Shown: piece by piece, positions 42,246 through 49,471 of the stretch
Layout: every line of letters starts with the position of its first letter
Numbering within the stretch: position 1 is the first letter of the stretch
Assembly: GCA_039028155.1 (NCBI GenBank)
Contig: JBCCIS010000002.1
Span: 1 to 64,000 of the forward strand
DNA length: 64,000 bases
From: Pseudomonadota bacterium
GTDB lineage: Bacteria > Pseudomonadota > Alphaproteobacteria > SP197
Direction of reading: 5' to 3'
Program-made: the position numbers and the translations under genes
Notes under the pieces: generated by a model
Told to the model about the DNA's origin: nothing
Seen by the model: the letters and a program-made list of their open reading frames with translations, nothing else
Databases searched by the model: none

Positions 42246-42266
42246 CAAGACGGGTGAATCTGCTCT
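42205..42266. repeat. AGAGC-family palindrome overlapping the mltA start
   Basis: AGAGCAGAT (42205-42213) pairs with ATCTGCTCT (42258-42266), TTGATG (42220-42225) with CATCAA (42243-42248), and ATCGC (42228-42232) with GCGAT (42236-42240) around a 3-nt loop. The bases between these pairs are partly mismatched. The mltA start codon and signal-peptide n-region are encoded within it. Confidence 0.7.
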
Positions 42267-42279
42267 ACTCATGGATAAC

Positions 42280-42339
42280 GAGCGGATTGACGTGTTGACG
42301 AGGGACCGTTTGACGGTCGAACGTCAACACGATCCGCTC
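42280..42339. repeat. AGAGC-family hairpin between tim44 and mltA
   Basis: GAGCGGATTGACGTGTTGAC (42280-42299) pairs, apart from three unpaired bases, with GTCAACACGATCCGCTC (42323-42339). An inner perfect hairpin, GACCGT-TTG-ACGGTC, fills the loop. It lies just after the tim44 stop and 13 bases from the palindrome over the mltA start. An attenuating or stabilising RNA stem is likely. Confidence 0.7.
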
Positions 42340-42350
42340 CAGATCGCGGC

Positions 42351-43022
42351 TCAGTTCGGGCTGCGGGTCGCGACAAGTTGCCAGTTGGGATCGCGCGAAC
42401 TGGTGTCGCGCGCAAAGGTCCAAATGTCGACGATCTCCAACGTCTCACCGGGATCGCCTGCAATGATGCGGCCTTCGGAATCCTTGACGACGTCGGTCTG
42501 CTCGCTGGTGAATTTCACGGTGACCTTGGCGAATCGGTCATCGATACCGGCTTCGATCGCCTCGCAGCCAGTGATCGAGATCAGATCCGCCTCGCGCGTC
42601 TCGCCATCCTTGCCGCGATCCTCGAGCGCGTTGTCAAAGCGGCGATAAACGTCATCGGCCAGGAAGCCGCGCACCGACGACAGATCGCCTTTGGCGAACG
42701 CCTCCAGGATCATCTCGAAGGCCGAGCGGGCGCCAGCCAAGAATTGGTCCATATCAAAGTCGCGGTCGGCCATGCGGATCTGCGTGATACCGGCCGCCAG
42801 CGGGCCATCCATGTCAACGGCGGACGGCATGGCGGGATCGTCGCGATCAGGCAGGCGAACGACATTATCCTGGTCGTTCTTGTCCTTCGCGCTATCGGAG
42901 GCAATCGGCGGCGGCTGTGTGCGCTCGTGGCCGGTGCGCCGACCGAGCACATTGTAGAGCCTAAACAGCACGAAGCCTGCGATCGCCGCGAAGACGATGA
43001 TATCGATGAATGTGCCTTCCAA
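42351..43022 (-). CDS. Tim44/TimA-family protein
   Basis: A 223-residue protein with an N-terminal membrane anchor (IDIIVFAAIAGFVLFRLYNV), a charged linker with AKDKNDQDNV, and a Tim44-like domain (about 85-223: FLAGARSAFEMILEAFAKGD ... IVDIWTFARD). Mitochondrial Tim44 tethers the import motor; the bacterial homologue is an inner-membrane protein of uncertain role. The only start fitting the anchor is TTG 43022. It is divergent from fxsA across 174 bp and upstream of mltA, a conserved alphaproteobacterial order. Confidence 0.85.
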   Translation of the reverse strand: MEGTFIDIIVFAAIAGFVLFRLYNVLGRRTGHERTQPPPIASDSAKDKNDQDNVVRLPDRDDPAMPSAVDMDGPLAAGITQIRMADRDFDMDQFLAGARSAFEMILEAFAKGDLSSVRGFLADDVYRRFDNALEDRGKDGETREADLISITGCEAIEAGIDDRFAKVTVKFTSEQTDVVKDSEGRIIAGDPGETLEIVDIWTFARDTSSRDPNWQLVATRSPN

Positions 43023-43196
43023 GGCTTTCTATTCCGTGTCCATCTTGGTCTCTTGGCGGACCATGGCTGCCATCCGCCCTTAAAACACTAAAGGCTTCGG
43101 CCCACCGGGTCGAGTCGAAGGCAGCCAACGCTAGGCCTTTCGCCAGAGCGTATAGCATACCATGTAACATGGAGATCCTAGTAATGTGACGCAACC

Positions 43197-43673
43197 ATGC
43201 CCCTATTAATCCTTTTTGTGCTGTTCCTCGGCATCCCCCTGATCGAGGTCTATCTGTTTATCCTGGTCGGCGGCGCCATCGGCGCGGGCTGGACGATGGC
43301 GCTGTGTCTGGTGACGGCCGGTCTGGGCGCCTGGCTGGTCCGGCTTCAGGGCCTGGCGACGGTCAATCGCGCGCGCAGCGCCTTGGGCGAAAACCGGTTT
43401 CCCGCCGAAGAGGCGTTTGACGGCGTCTGCCTTGTCGTTGCCGGTTTTTTGTTGATGACGCCCGGTTTCTTTACCGACGTGATCGGATTTTTGCTCCTTG
43501 TTCCACCGCTTCGCCGTTTCCTGCAGGCGCGACTGGCGCGTCATGTCGAGGTAGCCGGCATGGCTGCTGGCCGAACCCGCGACGGCACGATCGAAGGCGA
43601 ATACGAGGTCGTCGACGACATCCAGGGCACGATCGAACACAATCCGGATTCACGCTGGCGCCGTCCGGATTGA
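43197..43673 (+). CDS. fxsA: FxsA-family membrane protein
   Basis: A 158-residue protein with three or four membrane helices: FVLFLGIPLIEVYLFILVGG at the N-terminus and LVVAGFLLMTPGFFTDVIGF in the middle, both typical of FxsA. A charged cytoplasmic tail of about 40 residues follows. E. coli FxsA relieves F-exclusion of phage T7; the housekeeping role is unknown. It lies between the divergent tim44 and the co-directional secB, as is usual in this chromosomal neighbourhood. Confidence 0.88.
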   Translation: MPLLILFVLFLGIPLIEVYLFILVGGAIGAGWTMALCLVTAGLGAWLVRLQGLATVNRARSALGENRFPAEEAFDGVCLVVAGFLLMTPGFFTDVIGFLLLVPPLRRFLQARLARHVEVAGMAAGRTRDGTIEGEYEVVDDIQGTIEHNPDSRWRRPD

Positions 43674-43816
43674 TTTTTCCACGCTAAATCAACGAGTTGT
43701 GATCCTATTGGTGTCGTCCCCGTGCGGTTGTTTGCACCGGCGATCCGTGATAGCCCTGCCGCCACAATTTCGCAGAAAACCACCTCCTGTCTCATCCTTT
43801 AGATGGAGCCGCATTG

Positions 43817-44335
43817 ATGGCCGACGAAAACGCCACAGCGCCGGACGGCGCCGCTTCCTCCGGCGACCAGCAGGCGACGGAAAGCCCGCGCCTGTTGCTG
43901 CACAGCCAATTCCTGCAGGATCTCTCGTTTGAGAACCCGAACGGCGCGAAGTCGTTTACCCAGGGTGAATTGGCGCCCCAGGTCCAGGTCAACCTGAACG
44001 TCGATTCACGCAAACTCGGCGAAACGACCTATGAGGTCGCGCTGAAGATCACCGCCGACGCGAAACAGAACGACGAGCCCTGTTTTCTCGTCGAGGTCGA
44101 CTATCGTGGCGTGTTTTCCCTGACCGGCGCCGAACCCAACGTCGCCCAGGCGATCCTGATGATCGAAGGCCCGCGCACAATCTTCCCGTTCGCGCGCCGG
44201 ATCGTGGCCGATGCCGCCCGCGATGGCGGATTTCCGCCTTTGATGCTGGAGCCCGTCGATTTCGCCAACATTTACCGGCGCCGTGTCGCCGAGCAGACAG
44301 CCGCCGCTGGTAATGGCGGCGATGCCGCGAGCTAA
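43817..44335 (+). CDS. secB: Protein-export chaperone SecB
   Basis: A 172-residue cytosolic chaperone that holds preproteins unfolded and hands them to SecA. The N-terminal 25 residues are variable; the core begins LLLHSQFLQDLSFENPN and includes FLVEVDYRGVFSL and the C-terminal FPPLMLEPVDFANIYRRR. A start at ATG 43817 is chosen over TTG 43814. A perfect-stem hairpin lies after the stop, shared with the converging dnaQ gene. Confidence 0.95.
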   Translation: MADENATAPDGAASSGDQQATESPRLLLHSQFLQDLSFENPNGAKSFTQGELAPQVQVNLNVDSRKLGETTYEVALKITADAKQNDEPCFLVEVDYRGVFSLTGAEPNVAQAILMIEGPRTIFPFARRIVADAARDGGFPPLMLEPVDFANIYRRRVAEQTAAAGNGGDAAS

Positions 44336-44360
44336 CGCAAGCGCGCTCTAACTATTTGAT

Positions 44361-44426
44361 TAAGAGCGGTTTCACGCACCTCATCAGAGTCGATAAGCGG
44401 CTCTGATGAGGTGCGATCCGCTCTAA
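44361..44426. terminator. Bidirectional hairpin between secB and dnaQ
   Basis: GCACCTCATCAGAG (44376-44389) and CTCTGATGAGGTGC (44401-44414) form a perfect 14-bp stem with an 11-nt loop. The ends AGAGCGG (44363) and CCGCTCT (44418-44424) partly extend it. It sits between convergent genes and overlaps the dnaQ stop. There is no long T-run, but the position fits a shared transcript end. Its AGAGCGG/CCGCTCT ends link it to the palindromes near mltA. Confidence 0.6.
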
Positions 44427-45109
44427 CTGCGCCGCCAGATCGGGTCGTTGAGGTTGTCCAGGAAGGCCTCGTGCGCGGCGAGTTCCTGGGCGGTCGGCTC
44501 GTGCGGGCGGGCGTCGCGCACGGTCGTTTCGGCTTCCGCCTCGTCTTCAACCGCGACAGTCTGATCATCGGCCGCCGGGCCAAAGCCCAGGCCCTGTTGG
44601 CGACCACCCCTTAGTTCCAGGTAGACCTGCGCCAGCAGTTCGGCGTCGAGGAGCGCACCGTGATGGGTGCGCGCGGTCGCATCAATCTCGAACCGGCGCA
44701 TCAGCGCGTCCAGGCTGTTCGCCTGGCCGGGAAACGTGCGTCGGGCGAGCTCCAGGGAGTCGACGACACGCTCGCCGCTGATCCGCGGATGCCCGGCCTG
44801 CTCCAGCTCGAAATTCAGAAAGCCCAGGTCGAACGCGGCGTTGTGGATGATCAACGGACTGTCGGCCAGGAAGTCCATGAGATCATCCGCGACTTCGCGA
44901 AAGCGCATCTGGCGCGACAGGAAGCTGTCGCTCAGCCCATGCACCTCGAACGCCTCGCGCTCGTTGGCGCGATCCGGATTGAGATAACGCTGGAACGTAT
45001 TTCCGGTCGGCACATGGTTGACCAGTTCGACACAACCGATCTCGACGATGCGGTGGCCCGCCAGGACATCAAGGCCGGTCGTCTCGGTGTCCAGCACCAC
45101 TTCGCGCAT
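44423..45109 (-). CDS. dnaQ: DNA polymerase III epsilon subunit, proofreading exonuclease
   Basis: A 228-residue 3'-5' exonuclease. Exo I motif VVLDTETTGLDVLAGHRIVE carries the metal-binding Asp and Glu, Exo II is PLIIHNAAFDLGFLNFEL, and Exo III is RTHHGALLDAELLA. The C-terminal segment (about 185-228) holds the acidic tail for contact with the polymerase alpha subunit. Start ATG 45109 is set by Exo I. It is last in the ppsR-maf-aroE-coaE-dnaQ minus-strand operon, 10 bases from coaE. Confidence 0.96.
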   Translation of the reverse strand: MREVVLDTETTGLDVLAGHRIVEIGCVELVNHVPTGNTFQRYLNPDRANEREAFEVHGLSDSFLSRQMRFREVADDLMDFLADSPLIIHNAAFDLGFLNFELEQAGHPRISGERVVDSLELARRTFPGQANSLDALMRRFEIDATARTHHGALLDAELLAQVYLELRGGRQQGLGFGPAADDQTVAVEDEAEAETTVRDARPHEPTAQELAAHEAFLDNLNDPIWRRS

Positions 45110-45119
45110 GACGAACTCC

Positions 45120-45746
45120 TTATCGGGGAGGCCAGGTGTGGCCGGCTTGGGTCGCAACCAGTCTGACGACTGTGCCGATGGCCCGCAAGGTTGTTGCTTT
45201 GCCGAGCCCTGTGGGCAGCACAAAGTCGGCACGTCGCCGCTTCTCCGTGTCCGGCATCTGACGTGCGCGGATATCGGCCAAACGCTCCGGTGTCATGCCC
45301 GGCCGCGATAGGACGCGCGCCTCCTGAACGAAGGCGGGCGCACTGACAACCGCCACGGCATCACAGCGAACCTGGGCGCCGGTCTCGAACAACAGCGGGA
45401 TGTCCAGCACCACCAGGTGGTCGCCTCTTCGCGTCATCAAGCGCAGGAACCGGTCTTCCGCCTCGCGTACCATCGGGTGAAGGATCTTTTCCAACCGCGT
45501 CAGCGCCTCACCATCGTCGAAAACTTGGGCACCCAGTGCCTTGCGGTCGATGTGGGCGGTTTGGCCCACGCCCTCAACGACACCATCAAAGGCGGCCGCG
45601 ACCGGCACGACGGCCGCGCCCCCGGGTCCGAGCAAGGCGTGCACCACCGCATCGGCATCGTGGACGGCTGCGCCTTGACGGCGGAACATGGCGGCGGCCG
45701 TCGACTTGCCCATGCCGATTGAACCGGTCAGGCCAAGCACGAACAT
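45120..45746 (-). CDS. coaE: Dephospho-CoA kinase
   Basis: A 208-residue P-loop kinase that phosphorylates the ribose 3'-hydroxyl in the last step of CoA synthesis. Walker A is GLTGSIGMGKSTAAAMF, the Asp-containing VHDADAVVHALL contacts substrate, and VVLDIPLLFETG and SRPGMTPERLADIRARQM are conserved. Start ATG 45746 comes directly before the P-loop. It lies 5 bases after aroE and 10 before dnaQ in one operon. Confidence 0.95.
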   Translation of the reverse strand: MFVLGLTGSIGMGKSTAAAMFRRQGAAVHDADAVVHALLGPGGAAVVPVAAAFDGVVEGVGQTAHIDRKALGAQVFDDGEALTRLEKILHPMVREAEDRFLRLMTRRGDHLVVLDIPLLFETGAQVRCDAVAVVSAPAFVQEARVLSRPGMTPERLADIRARQMPDTEKRRRADFVLPTGLGKATTLRAIGTVVRLVATQAGHTWPPR

Positions 45747-45751
45747 CGCGA

Positions 45752-46591
45752 CTAAAGCCCTTCGGCCACGAAACGGTAGAGCTCGTCGGTGACATCCGGC
45801 TCGTGGCCGAACCACGCGGCGAAACCGGGGCGCGCCTGGTGCAGCAGCATGCCGAGTCCGTCGACGGTGGCCAGACCCCTGCGGCGCGCCTCGGCGAGCA
45901 ACGGTGTTTCCAAGGGCGCGTAGACGAGATCATAGACGACGGCCCCCTTACCCACGCCGTCCAGTGTCATGTCCAGCGGCTGCTGACCGGTCATGCCCAG
46001 CGTCGTCGTGTTGACGACCAGGCCACACGCGTCTGTCGCAGCGCCGCGCGCTTCCCACGGCAGTGGCGTGATGGGTCCCCCAAGCTCGCCGGCCAAGGCG
46101 TCAGCGCGCGCGGCCGTCCGGTTCGCAAGCCGGATCTCCGGAACCCCGGCGTCCAGAAGGGCGACGATCACCGCACGTGACGCGCCGCCGGCGCCCAGGA
46201 CCAGCGCGGGCGCGTTCGGCGACCACGTCGGTGCCGTCGCGCGCAGGTGTTCCAGAAAGCCAAAGCCGTCGGTGTTGCTGGCTTGGAGCGCGCCGTCGTC
46301 GCCGACCACAATGGTGTTGGCGGCACCGATGCGGCGCGCGTGATCGTCAGCGCGATCAGCCAGCGCAAGCGCCGCTTCCTTGTGCGGCACCGTGACGTTG
46401 GCGCCCCGGAAACCGAGGGACGGCAAGGCTCGCAACGCCTGCTCGAACCGGTCCGGCGGAACCGCCAGTGGCACATAGGCGCCGTCGATGCCGTATGCAT
46501 CGAGCCAAAAACCATGCAGGCGCGGTGACCGCGAATGGCTGACGGGCCATCCTATGACGCCGGCAAGGCGCGCTGCGCCCGAAGGGATCAC
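45752..46591 (-). CDS. aroE: Shikimate dehydrogenase
   Basis: A 279-residue NADP-dependent enzyme of the shikimate pathway. The substrate segment GWPVSHSRSPRLHGFWL and the catalytic Lys in NVTVPHKEAAL are intact. The nucleotide motif is VLGAGGASRAVIVAL and the NADP-specific NRTAARADAL follows. The start is GTG 46591, whose bases overlap the maf stop, giving translational coupling. The C-terminal GLGMLLHQARPGFAAWFG is typical. Confidence 0.95.
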   Translation of the reverse strand: MIPSGAARLAGVIGWPVSHSRSPRLHGFWLDAYGIDGAYVPLAVPPDRFEQALRALPSLGFRGANVTVPHKEAALALADRADDHARRIGAANTIVVGDDGALQASNTDGFGFLEHLRATAPTWSPNAPALVLGAGGASRAVIVALLDAGVPEIRLANRTAARADALAGELGGPITPLPWEARGAATDACGLVVNTTTLGMTGQQPLDMTLDGVGKGAVVYDLVYAPLETPLLAEARRRGLATVDGLGMLLHQARPGFAAWFGHEPDVTDELYRFVAEGL

Positions 46592-47193
46592 GGTACGATC
46601 ACCGCGTGCTGGCGCAGGATCTCGAGCAGCGGCAAGAGCGGCATGCCGATGATGGTGAAGGGGTCGCCTTGGATGCGGGAGAAGAGCTGCACACCGGGAC
46701 CTTCGATCTGATAGGCGCCGACGCTTTGGGTCGCTCGCTCGCCGACGTGTGCGAGGTACTCATCGACAAAAGTTTCTGAGAATTCGCGCATGTCCAGCGT
46801 CGCCGCGTCAGTTTGATGCCACAGCCGCGCGTCGTCGCGCACCAGCACAGCAGCCGACACGATCCGATGGCGGCGGCCGCGCAAGCGCATCAGATGGTCG
46901 CGCGCGCTGGCTATATCCTCCGGCTTGTCGAACCACTCGCCGTCGAGGTCGAGGATCGAGTCCGCGCCAATCACCAGGGCGCCGCCGTGACGGGGCGCGA
47001 CGCGTTTGGCCTTCAGTTCGGCCAGCGTCTCGGCGGCCTGCTCAGCCGTCGCGTTCTCCACCTTCAGGGCATCTTTGACCGCGGCCTCGTCGACTTGGGC
47101 AACGTCGGCGACAAAGGGGACCCCGGCATTTTCCAACATCGCGCGCCGTCCGAAACTCTTGGAGGCCAGGACAAGTGCCGGCGCGTCGCTCAT
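46588..47193 (-). CDS. maf: Maf-family nucleotide pyrophosphatase
   Basis: A 201-residue Maf/Ham1-fold enzyme that hydrolyses non-canonical or modified nucleoside triphosphates. LVLASKSFGRRAMLENAGVP replaces the more usual ASASPRR form, GADSILDLDGE gives the catalytic Asp, and the GAYQIEGPGVQLFSRIQGD segment is conserved. Its ATG overlaps the ppsR stop and its stop overlaps the aroE start. The form of the first motif suggests the YceF/YhdE distinction cannot be made by eye. Confidence 0.92.
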   Translation of the reverse strand: MSDAPALVLASKSFGRRAMLENAGVPFVADVAQVDEAAVKDALKVENATAEQAAETLAELKAKRVAPRHGGALVIGADSILDLDGEWFDKPEDIASARDHLMRLRGRRHRIVSAAVLVRDDARLWHQTDAATLDMREFSETFVDEYLAHVGERATQSVGAYQIEGPGVQLFSRIQGDPFTIIGMPLLPLLEILRQHAVIVP

Positions 47194-48071
47194 GGCATGA
47201 CGCCCATGCGTTCGTCATAAAGCTGCAGAATGGCGGCGGCGGTTTCCTCGATCGATCGGCGCGTCACATCGATCACCGGCCAGTCGTGAGATTTGAAGAG
47301 CCGCCGGGCGTGGGCGATCTCGTCGCGCACGATGTTGGGGTCGATGTAGTCGGTCTTGCCGTCCTGGTTCAGCATGGTCATGCGGTTGCGCCTGACCTGG
47401 ACCAGACGATCGGGGCTTTGCGTCAGACCAACGACCAGCGGACGTTTCAGGTGTTCGAGCTCGCGCGGCAAGGCAACGCCCGGCACCACCGGCACGTTGG
47501 CTGCCTTCAGGCCGCGGTTGGCGAGATAGAAACAGGTCGGCGTCTTCGACGTTCGCGACACGCCGATGACGACGATATCTGCTTCGTTCAAGTCGTGCGG
47601 CGACTGGCCGTCGTCGTGCTGCAGGACAAAATGCATGGCATCGACGCGGGCGAAGTATTCGGCGTCCAGCGCGTGTTGGCCGCCCGGCGTCCCTTTGACC
47701 GGCTTACCGAGATAGCTCGACAACACACCGAGCACTGGATCGAGCACCGGCACGCAGGGCACGCCGATCTGCTGGCAACCCATGGACAGCTGATCGCGCC
47801 GGGCCTGGTCGACCATCGTATAGATGACGACGCCCGGGTTGGCTTCGATGCCGGCCAGAACGCGTTTGAGCTGACGCTCCGAACGCACCAGCGACCAGAC
47901 ATGCTCATGGGCTTCGACCGCCTCGAACTGGGCGACGGCGGCGCGGGCGACCGAGAGGATTGTCTCGCCGGTCGCATCGGATACCAGGTGAAAGTGGAAG
48001 TCGTTGGTCACGCCGATTCGATCCGGAAGGTTGTGCGCTAGTGGGGATAACTGGCCGCTTTCGCACGCCAT
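47190..48071 (-). CDS. ppsR: PEP synthase/PPDK regulatory protein (DUF299)
   Basis: A 293-residue bifunctional ADP-dependent kinase/Pi-dependent phosphorylase-type regulator. It inactivates and reactivates PEP synthase or pyruvate phosphate dikinase by threonine phosphorylation. The N-terminal FHFHLVSDATGETILSVARA and the P-loop-like IGVSRTSKTPTCFYLANRG are characteristic. ATG 48071 is used; GTG 48011 would give 273 residues, closer to the family length, and is a real alternative. It heads the maf-aroE-coaE-dnaQ operon and is divergent from hemE across the candidate oriC. Confidence 0.9.
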   Translation of the reverse strand: MACESGQLSPLAHNLPDRIGVTNDFHFHLVSDATGETILSVARAAVAQFEAVEAHEHVWSLVRSERQLKRVLAGIEANPGVVIYTMVDQARRDQLSMGCQQIGVPCVPVLDPVLGVLSSYLGKPVKGTPGGQHALDAEYFARVDAMHFVLQHDDGQSPHDLNEADIVVIGVSRTSKTPTCFYLANRGLKAANVPVVPGVALPRELEHLKRPLVVGLTQSPDRLVQVRRNRMTMLNQDGKTDYIDPNIVRDEIAHARRLFKSHDWPVIDVTRRSIEETAAAILQLYDERMGVMP

Positions 48072-48382
48072 AACAAATTTCTTGCCCGTGAACCAGAAAT
48101 GCTCCGGCCATTCGTCCCCCTGGGGAGAATGCCATTTGTTAAACCGGATGACTTGCCTGCCGTCACTGCCATCGATCACTCACCCACAAAGTTGTCCCGG
48201 GGGTGGGTCGAAGCGATCCAGCGAGTCGATGGTCATGCTCCACCAATTCCCCAGATCCATGCCGGGACATGTCACGTATGGGGACATCACGAGGGATAAA
48301 CCGGCCCTTCCGATCTATCCCCGAAATCCGGGTGGATTCACTACATCAACTACCTTTTCTTTAAATTCTAAATTGAAGAAGG
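48020..48382. other. Candidate chromosomal replication origin (oriC) between ppsR and hemE
   Basis: This gap matches the position of the Caulobacter and Rickettsia origins (DUF299 gene - origin - hemE). It holds four TCCCCA/TGGGGA hexamers (48042-48047, 48121-48126, 48248-48253, 48279-48284), the weak DnaA W-box form described in Caulobacter. It also has one DnaA-box-like TGGGGATAA (48042-48050, one mismatch to TGTGGATAA) and GANTC sites at 48223 and 48335. A direct repeat lies at 48264-48291 and an AT-rich stretch at about 48349-48380. No perfect DnaA box was seen. Two parS sites lie about 13 kb away. Confidence 0.55.
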
Positions 48383-49471
48383 ATGGTGTATCCCCGCCCC
48401 GTGACAACGTCAGATCCAACGCAATCAACCCGGCCGACCAAGCCGCTCTTGCGCGCGCTGAGCGGCGAAGCCGTCTCACCGGCACCGATCTGGCTGATGC
48501 GTCAGGCTGGCCGCTATCTTCCCGAATACCGGGCGTTGCGCGAAAGCGCGCCTGACTTCCTGACGACCTGCTATACACCTGATTTAGCAACAGAAATTAC
48601 GCTTCAGCCGATACACCGCTTCGGCTTGGACGCAGCCATTTTGTTTTCCGACATCCTGGTCATTCCCGACGCGTTGGGTCAGCCCGTCCGGTTCGAGGCG
48701 GGCGAAGGACCGGTTCTCGAGCCGATCAGCCCCGGTGATCTGTCGTCGCTGCAGCCGGACAGGCTGGCCGGGTACCTGGCGCCCGTCTTCGAGACGGTGA
48801 CCCGGGTCAAGGCCGCGCTTGATCCGTTGACGACCTTGATCGGCTTTGCCGGCGCCCCCTGGACCCTGGCGGCGTACATGGCCGAAGGCGGTGGATCGAA
48901 GGACTTCGCCGCGGCGAGATGCTGGGCTGCCGGCGATCCCCAGAGCTTTCAGCAGCTGATCGATCTCTTGACCGATGCGGTGATCGACCTCTTGCGTCAC
49001 CAGATCGACGCCGGCGCCGATTGCGTTCAGCTGTTCGACAGCTGGGCCGGCATTCTCTCGGCCACAGCGTTCGAGACATGGTGTGTTCGCCCGGCCGCGG
49101 CCATCGTGGGCGCTTTAGCCCAAAGTCATCCGGGCGTCCCAGTCATCGGCTTTCCCCGGGGCGCCGGTTATCTCTACGACACCTATGTCGAGAAGACCGG
49201 TTGCGCCGGCCTTCAGATCGATCACGGTGTCCCCCTTGGCGACGCGGCCCGCCTGCAGCGCGACGCCACGATCCAGGGCAATCTCGATCCGGTACTGCTG
49301 CTCGCCGGTGGTGCGGCCATGACCGCGCAAATCCGCGCGATCCGCGCGGCGCTCGCCGGTGGTCCGCACATCTTCAATCTGGGTCATGGCGTCATGCCGC
49401 CAACACCGCCGGAACACGTCGCCGAACTGATCGAGGTCGTGCGCCAGGCGGATCTTGAGGCGGCGGAATGA
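48383..49471 (+). CDS. hemE: Uroporphyrinogen decarboxylase
   Basis: A 362-residue enzyme that removes the four acetate carboxyls of uroporphyrinogen III to give coproporphyrinogen. The N-terminal signature PIWLMRQAGRYLPEYRALRE with its Arg residues and the segment ILFSDILVIPDALG (Asp substrate contact) are intact, as is FNLGHGVMPPTPPEHVA. The start is taken as ATG 48383, though GTG 48386 or 48401 are possible. Its stop overlaps the hemH start (ATGA), opening a hemE-hemH-hemJ unit next to the candidate origin. Confidence 0.96.
   Translation: MVYPRPVTTSDPTQSTRPTKPLLRALSGEAVSPAPIWLMRQAGRYLPEYRALRESAPDFLTTCYTPDLATEITLQPIHRFGLDAAILFSDILVIPDALGQPVRFEAGEGPVLEPISPGDLSSLQPDRLAGYLAPVFETVTRVKAALDPLTTLIGFAGAPWTLAAYMAEGGGSKDFAAARCWAAGDPQSFQQLIDLLTDAVIDLLRHQIDAGADCVQLFDSWAGILSATAFETWCVRPAAAIVGALAQSHPGVPVIGFPRGAGYLYDTYVEKTGCAGLQIDHGVPLGDAARLQRDATIQGNLDPVLLLAGGAAMTAQIRAIRAALAGGPHIFNLGHGVMPPTPPEHVAELIEVVRQADLEAAE

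Noticed and set aside
48361-48375. CtrA-like site TTAA-N7-ATTG near hemE
   Set aside because: The second half-site does not match TTAA; only one half is convincing, so it was not called.
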